A stretch of DNA of 64,000 nucleotides from the NCBI RefSeq assembly GCF_002240355.1, contig NZ_CP016353.1:5371001-5435000 (forward strand). The letters run 5' to 3'. Positions 58,443 through 64,000 of the stretch are shown here, piece after piece; the first letter of the stretch is position 1; each line of letters starts with the position of its first letter. Source of the stretch: Prauserella marina (GTDB lineage Bacteria; Actinomycetota; Actinomycetes; Mycobacteriales; Pseudonocardiaceae). The notes below the pieces were generated by a model. That model was not told the origin of the DNA. It saw only the letters and a list, made by a program, of their open reading frames with translations, and did not search any database. Made by a program: the position numbers and the translations under genes.

Positions 58443-59678
58443 TCAGCGGGGTGGCCGGGTATCGGTGTCCCGCAGCACCGCGGTCGCGACGCTCGTCAAC
58501 GCCTCGGCCGCACCCTCGGCGTGTACGACCCGGGGTGTGCGGACGAGGTCGTCGACCACCACCTGCGCCGTGTTGACGAGAAGCTGGGTCGCCGCCTCCG
58601 AACGGTCCTGGCGAATGGCACGCGCCCAATGCGCCCACTCCTGCGAGCGCTCCGTTCTCGCCCTCGCGAGCCGTTCGGCCGCGTCGGAGGGAAGGTGGTG
58701 CGCCTCGGTGACGGTGACCGAAAGCAGGTCCTCGGCCTCGGCCGCGATCTTGACGTAGCCCCCGATGAGACCGCCGAGCGCGTCGGTGTCACTGGTGGCC
58801 GCGCGCAATGCCCTGATGGTTTCCAGCGAAACCCATTCGCGGAACCGGTCCGCGATCGCGACGAGCATGTCGGTTTTGCTCTCGAAATAGCGGTAGATGG
58901 CTGGACCGGCGATACCGGCCTCCATCGCGATGCCGTCGACGCTCGCGCCGTCGAAACCGCTGCGCCGGAATGTGCCTGCCGCGATGGCGAGCAGTTGTTC
59001 CCTGCGCGAAACGGACCCCCAACGCCGTCCTGACTCTGGTGGGTCGCCGGCGGTCCCCTCGGCCTGCTCTGCCTGCTCGGCGTCGACGGCGGCGAGCGCG
59101 GCGGCGCCGAGCAGCCTCGCGGTCTGTTCCTGATCGAACAGCCCAGCCGACTCCTCGTGGCTGTTGACGATGGCGATGACCGCCCACGCGCGCACGAATA
59201 CCTCGACCTCGGCAAGGGCGGGATGCCGCGCGCGGATCACGTTCGCGAGCCGCGACACGAGGTCGTTCAGCCTTCCGCGAAGCACGCGCAGGCCTTCGGC
59301 TTCGATGTGCCGCGCTTCCCTCCTCCACAGTCGCGCCATGTCCCGTTCGGCCAGCGACGCACTCGCCATGTCGTGCAGCGTCGCGGGCAGGGCGCCGGGA
59401 TCGGCGTCGGCCGGGTACTCCGGCAGCGCGGCCAGGAAGGCGCCCTGCGCTTCGAACAGCACGTGCGACAGCAGCGCCTGCTTGTTCGCGTAGTGCCGGT
59501 ACAAGGCGCGCGAGGTGATCCCGGTGACCTCGGCGATGTCGCTCATCCGAACCGAATGGAACCCGCGCTCGACGAACAGTTCGCGCGCGTTCGCGGAGAT
59601 CTGCTCACGCCGGTCACTCGGCCGACGGGCCCTGATCGACCGGCTTTCGTTCCCCTTTGATTCCCCATTCAGCGACAC
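58443..59678 (-). CDS. Tandem double TetR-family regulator
   Basis: A 411-residue protein made of two complete TetR units. Unit 1: ISANARELFVERGFHSVRMSDIAEVTGITSRALYRHYANKQALL near residues 27-70. Unit 2: LLAIAAGTFRRSGFDGASVDGIAMEAGIAGPAIYRYFESKTDML near 228-272. Each has its own C-terminal helical domain, joined by an Ala/Glu-rich linker (AEQAEQAEGTAGDPPESG). TetR proteins usually act as dimers of one unit, so this is a built-in dimer. GTG start. It faces the cupin operon. Confidence 0.9.
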   Translation of the reverse strand: MSLNGESKGNESRSIRARRPSDRREQISANARELFVERGFHSVRMSDIAEVTGITSRALYRHYANKQALLSHVLFEAQGAFLAALPEYPADADPGALPATLHDMASASLAERDMARLWRREARHIEAEGLRVLRGRLNDLVSRLANVIRARHPALAEVEVFVRAWAVIAIVNSHEESAGLFDQEQTARLLGAAALAAVDAEQAEQAEGTAGDPPESGRRWGSVSRREQLLAIAAGTFRRSGFDGASVDGIAMEAGIAGPAIYRYFESKTDMLVAIADRFREWVSLETIRALRAATSDTDALGGLIGGYVKIAAEAEDLLSVTVTEAHHLPSDAAERLARARTERSQEWAHWARAIRQDRSEAATQLLVNTAQVVVDDLVRTPRVVHAEGAAEALTSVATAVLRDTDTRPPR

Positions 59679-59783
59679 GCCCGGAGACTAACAGATGAAC
59701 GTCCATGTACTTACTTGACGAGTTGTCGCCTCTGTAGCCATACTTCCGGTCAATTGGCATAGCGATGTTGGTTAACGGTCAAT

Positions 59784-59794
59784 GACGTAACGTC
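59784..59794. promoter_or_regulatory. GACGT-A-ACGTC palindrome between double TetR and cupin genes
   Basis: A perfect 11-bp inverted repeat, 45 bp upstream of the cupin start in the 161-bp divergent region. It is the most symmetric element there and a likely operator. GGTCAA half-sites at 59747 and 59777 could be additional contacts. Confidence 0.45.
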
Positions 59795-59839
59795 GCCGAT
59801 TCAGACATACCGTTCACATTCGGGAAGCGAGAAGCACAC

Positions 59840-60370
59840 ATGAAGGTCCGCAGGGTTGTCATGGGTAACGACAGCGAAGGCACCACGAAGGTGCTCGACG
59901 ACGGGACGATCGAGCCGACAACGGCCACACTGCTTCCCGGCGTCGAAATCCACCGGGTCTGGGAACTGGACTCGGTCGCGGTCCCGGTCGGAGACGCCTC
60001 CGAAGGCGACCCGAAGGCGACGTTCTTTCCCCCGCACCCCGGCGTCCGGTTCGGGTTCCTCACGGTGCCGCCCGGCATCACCTACATCCCGGAGCCAGGC
60101 GCCGACCTCGCCGCGGCCGCGGCGGAAATGGAGGAGCGCCTTCCCGGCGCCGCCGCGACCTTCGCGTTCCCCGACAAGCCGGGAGCACACGAGACGCGGA
60201 CCGTCGACTACATCGTCGTGCTCTCCGGCAACGGCGTACTCCGCTTCGACGACGTCGAGGTCCGCCTCAACCAGGGTGACTGCCTCATCCAGAACGGCAA
60301 CCCGCACGCGTGGTTCAACGAAGGCGACGAACCGTTCGTGCTGGCATTCGCGCTCTGCGGAGCGCCCTGA
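59840..60370 (+). CDS. Cupin-domain protein
   Basis: A 176-residue protein whose C-terminal half is a cupin: TVDYIVVLSGNGVLRFDDVEVRLNQGDCLIQNGNPHAWFNEGDEPFVLAFAL. Metal-binding residues include E or D and the second-motif His (NPHAW). The N-terminal segment (RVWELDSVAVPVGD) is family-like too. It may be a dioxygenase, isomerase or sensing protein. First gene of the rightward operon opposite the double TetR. Confidence 0.82.
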   Translation: MKVRRVVMGNDSEGTTKVLDDGTIEPTTATLLPGVEIHRVWELDSVAVPVGDASEGDPKATFFPPHPGVRFGFLTVPPGITYIPEPGADLAAAAAEMEERLPGAAATFAFPDKPGAHETRTVDYIVVLSGNGVLRFDDVEVRLNQGDCLIQNGNPHAWFNEGDEPFVLAFALCGAP

Positions 60371-60386
60371 CGAAAGGCTGCGGCAC

Positions 60387-60458
60387 GTGCGCACCACGAC
60401 CGTTCCCTCGCCCGCTCCGCCGGAACTCGGCATGAGCTGGTGGAAACATGGCCGGTAA
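60387..60458 (+). CDS. Possible 23-residue leader peptide
   Basis: GTG at 60387 with GAAAGG upstream opens a frame MRTTTVPSPAPPELGMSWWKHGR ending TAA at 60458. It overlaps the start of the racemase gene (60448), so it could couple translation of the two. Pro-rich with a conserved-looking WWKHG end. No homology recalled, so weak support. Confidence 0.25.
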   Translation: MRTTTVPSPAPPELGMSWWKHGR

Positions 60459-61599
60459 TGGCCCGCTGGCCGGGGTCAAGGTCGTCGAACTCGCCGGGAT
60501 GGGACCGGCGCCCTTCGCGGCGATGCTGCTCGCCGACATGGGTGCACAGGTAATCCGGCTTGAACGCCGCGTCGCTTCCGACGCGGGCGCTGGCGCATGG
60601 AATCACCTGCACAGAGGGCGCCCCTCCGTCGCCTGCGATCTCGGAACGGCCGAGGGTACGGAACTCGCCCTCCGCCTCACCGAGACAGCCGACATCCTGC
60701 TGGAGGGCTTCCGTCCCGGAGTACTCGAACGCCTCGGCCTCGGACCCGACCGGCTGCTGGCGAGCAACCCCGCGCTCGTGTACGGCAGGGCGACGGGATA
60801 CGGCCAGACCGGCCCGCTCTCCACGGTCGCCGGTCACGACATCAACTACATCGCGGTGGCGGGAGCCCTCGGCGCGATCCGGCGCCAAGGGGAGACTCCG
60901 CTCTTCCCGCTCAGCCTGGTTGGCGACTTCGGCGGCGGCGGGATGCTACTGGCCTTCGGAGTGCTCTGCGGGCTCGTCGAGGCCCGGCGTTCGGGCAAAG
61001 GTCAGGTTGTCGACGCCGCGATGGTCGAGGGAACGGCGTTGCTGACCACGATCTTCCACGCGCTGCGCGACGCGGGCGAGTGGGACGGCGAACCAGGTAC
61101 CAACACGCTCGACAGCGGAGCCCATTTTTACGAGGTCTACCCGGCCTCCGACGGCGGCCACGTCGCCGTCGGAGCGCTCGAACCCCAGTTCTACGCCGAA
61201 CTCCTGCGACTGCTCGAACTCGATCCCGCCGACTACCCACAGTGGGAGCGGGCCCGGTGGCCCGAACTGAAGAAAAAGCTCGGCGAGATATTCCGGTCCC
61301 GCCCTACCGACGAGTGGGCCGGCCTCTTCGAGAACGAACAGGCGTGTGTCACCGCCGTGTACGGCCTCGACGACGCTCCGTCCCATCCGCACAACCTCGC
61401 GAGGGGCACGTTCGTCGAGATCGACGGCAAACTCCAGCCTGCCCCCGCACCCCGGTTCAGCAGAACCCCCGCCGCCGTGCCCACGCCACCCGCCGAACCC
61501 GGTTCCGATGACGGAACGGCGCTCGCGGCCTGGGGACTGTCCCAAGGCGACATCGCCCGGCTCACCCGAACCGGTGAGCACACCCACGAAAGGACATGA
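60448..61599 (+). CDS. CaiB/BaiF family CoA-transferase, alpha-methylacyl-CoA racemase-like
   Basis: A 383-residue protein with the racemase catalytic pair His130 (GHDINYIA) and Asp160 (GDFGGGG), as in mycobacterial MCR/AMACR. It would interconvert R and S 2-methylacyl-CoA esters, which is needed before branched-chain beta-oxidation. Family CoA-transferases have a different active site (an Asp that forms a thioester in a distinct motif), so racemase is preferred. Part of the cupin-LLM operon. Confidence 0.88.
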   Translation: MAGNGPLAGVKVVELAGMGPAPFAAMLLADMGAQVIRLERRVASDAGAGAWNHLHRGRPSVACDLGTAEGTELALRLTETADILLEGFRPGVLERLGLGPDRLLASNPALVYGRATGYGQTGPLSTVAGHDINYIAVAGALGAIRRQGETPLFPLSLVGDFGGGGMLLAFGVLCGLVEARRSGKGQVVDAAMVEGTALLTTIFHALRDAGEWDGEPGTNTLDSGAHFYEVYPASDGGHVAVGALEPQFYAELLRLLELDPADYPQWERARWPELKKKLGEIFRSRPTDEWAGLFENEQACVTAVYGLDDAPSHPHNLARGTFVEIDGKLQPAPAPRFSRTPAAVPTPPAEPGSDDGTALAAWGLSQGDIARLTRTGEHTHERT

Positions 61600-61602
61600 G
61601 AC

Positions 61603-62595
61603 ATGGGCACCCCGAAGATCTCCTGCGCGTTCTACACCGGCGCGGAGACACCCGACCACATCGCGCTCGCCGAACGGCTCGGCTACCACCGCGCCTGGGT
61701 CTACGACTCGCCCGCGCTGTGCCTCGACGCCTGGAGCGCGCTGGCCCGCGCGGCCGACCGCACGGAACGCATCGGGCTCGCCACCGGTGTCGCCGTACCG
61801 AAACTGCGCCACCTCGTGGTGACCGCATCGGCCATCGCGACCATCGAATCGATCGCGCCCGGCAGGTTCACCCTCGGGGTCGGCACCGGCTTCACCGGCC
61901 TGCGCGCGCTCGGGCACAAACCGATGAAGTGGGCCGACGTCGCCGAGTACGTCACCGCGCTCAAGACCCTGCTGCGCGGTGAGCCCGTGCAGTGGGAGGG
62001 CAAGACCATGCGGCTCATGCACGCGAGCGGCTACCTGCCGAAGCTTCCGGTCGAATTCGACGTGTACATGGCGACCGAAGGCCCCAAGGGCTTCGCCGTG
62101 GCCAAGGAACACGCCGACGGTGTGCTCACCGTCAACACCGAACCCGGTGAGGGCTGGCAGAACTCGGCGCGGTGGGCGATGGGTACCGTGCTCGACGATG
62201 GCGAGTCGGCGACCTCCGACAGGGTGTGGGCCGCGGCCGGTCACGCCGCCGTCGTCATCTACCACCTCTACTACGAGGCCGGTCTCGACCTGAACACGCT
62301 GCCGGGCGGCAAGGAATGGGGCGAGATGATCTCGTCGCTTTCGGAGGAGGAACGGCACCTCTCCCTCCACAAGGGACACCTGATGGAGGTGTCCGAACAC
62401 GACGACCGGCTCATTCCGAGGGAAACCGTCTCCGCGCTGACCTTCACCGGTACCGTCGACGAACTGCGTGCGCGCGTCGACGACATGGCCGCGAAGGGCA
62501 TCACCGAGGTCGTCTACCAGCCCGCGGGTCCCGACATCCCGCGGGAACTGGAGGCGTTCGCCCGGCTCGTCCCCCAGAAGGCAACAGCGAGCTGA
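61603..62595 (+). CDS. LLM-class flavin/F420-dependent oxidoreductase
   Basis: A 330-residue luciferase-like enzyme: AERLGYHRAWVYDSPALCLDAWSAL, IGLATGVAVPKLRHLVVTASAIATIESIAPGRFTLGVGTGFTGLRALG, FTGTVDELRARVDDMAAKGITEVVYQ. Typical of F420-dependent dehydrogenases/reductases. ATG begins 3 bp after the racemase stop. No exact substrate can be named. Confidence 0.88.
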   Translation: MGTPKISCAFYTGAETPDHIALAERLGYHRAWVYDSPALCLDAWSALARAADRTERIGLATGVAVPKLRHLVVTASAIATIESIAPGRFTLGVGTGFTGLRALGHKPMKWADVAEYVTALKTLLRGEPVQWEGKTMRLMHASGYLPKLPVEFDVYMATEGPKGFAVAKEHADGVLTVNTEPGEGWQNSARWAMGTVLDDGESATSDRVWAAAGHAAVVIYHLYYEAGLDLNTLPGGKEWGEMISSLSEEERHLSLHKGHLMEVSEHDDRLIPRETVSALTFTGTVDELRARVDDMAAKGITEVVYQPAGPDIPRELEAFARLVPQKATAS

Positions 62596-62604
62596 TGGCG
62601 AAAG

Positions 62605-62658
62605 GCCCGGGCTGATGCGGATCGACAGCAGGCACCGCCGGTCCGCATCAGCCCGGGC
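62605..62658 (+). terminator. Large 17-bp hairpin after the LLM gene
   Basis: A perfect 17-bp stem (62605-62621 with 62642-62658; begins GCCCGGGCTGATGCGGA) and a 20-base loop, 9 bp after the LLM stop. It should terminate the cupin-racemase-LLM transcript before the acyl-CoA synthetase, which then has its own promoter. Confidence 0.8.
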
Positions 62659-62760
62659 GCACCCACAACCTCCGGTCGGCCCGGCGGGACGTGCGGTGAT
62701 CGAAGAGGACAACCGGCGCGCCGCGAGCGGCCGGTACGGACGCACACAGGAGCCGCCGTC

Positions 62761-64000
<1,240 letters not shown>

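Overview
The window is high-GC actinobacterial DNA. The combination of a mycofactocin/NDMA-type alcohol dehydrogenase, luciferase-like (LLM) oxidoreductases, a BTAD-type SARP regulator, DUF6292 and DUF5997 proteins and frequent GTG/TTG starts suggests the family Pseudonocardiaceae (Amycolatopsis, Prauserella or Saccharomonospora type). That assignment is inference from gene content.

Layout. 0-10.8 kb is a plastic, partly decayed zone. It holds an HxlR regulator behind two palindromes, a transposase relic, an ABC exporter with an SDR and a TetR in one overlapping operon, two hypothetical genes, a MerR/cspA/DUF6292 neighbourhood with strong hairpins, a frameshifted drug-efflux (MFS) pseudogene, a DUF1330 relic and an integral membrane protein. 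10.8-44.5 kb is a compact catabolic island of 37 genes in six transcription units, most with overlapping stop and start codons. 44.5-53 kb is accessory DNA: a tRNA 3' fragment, a secreted mannonate-dehydratase-like protein, a DUF5997 gene facing a LysR effector-domain protein, and small enzymes mixed with decayed copies. 53-58.4 kb carries a two-component system, a SARP regulator with a 12-G tract in front of its start, and two lipoproteins. 58.4-64 kb has a tandem double TetR facing a cupin, an alpha-methylacyl-CoA racemase-like protein, an LLM oxidoreductase and an acyl-CoA synthetase cut by the window edge.

Main result. Every transcription unit of the island is preceded by a copy of the 14-bp palindrome ACCAATCGTTTGGT or a close variant (22202, 22272, 34268, 37234, 41322, 44512). 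A TetR gene (34454-35137) lies inside the island and behind one of these sites. This is best read as a single-regulator catabolic regulon. It encodes uptake (TRAP transporter), an alpha/beta hydrolase, a P450 with two ferredoxins and a reductase, alcohol and aldehyde dehydrogenases, two acyl-CoA synthetases, an acyl-CoA dehydrogenase, a MaoC pair, SDR dehydrogenases, two thiolases (one paired with a DUF35 protein), two LLM enzymes, five VOC proteins, EthD and SnoaL proteins, and a molybdopterin oxidoreductase with its own moaA. The logic is hydroxylation, oxidation to an acid, CoA activation and beta-oxidation or retro-aldol cleavage of an unidentified, probably cyclic, carboxylate or ester. 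The substrate cannot be read from the sequence.
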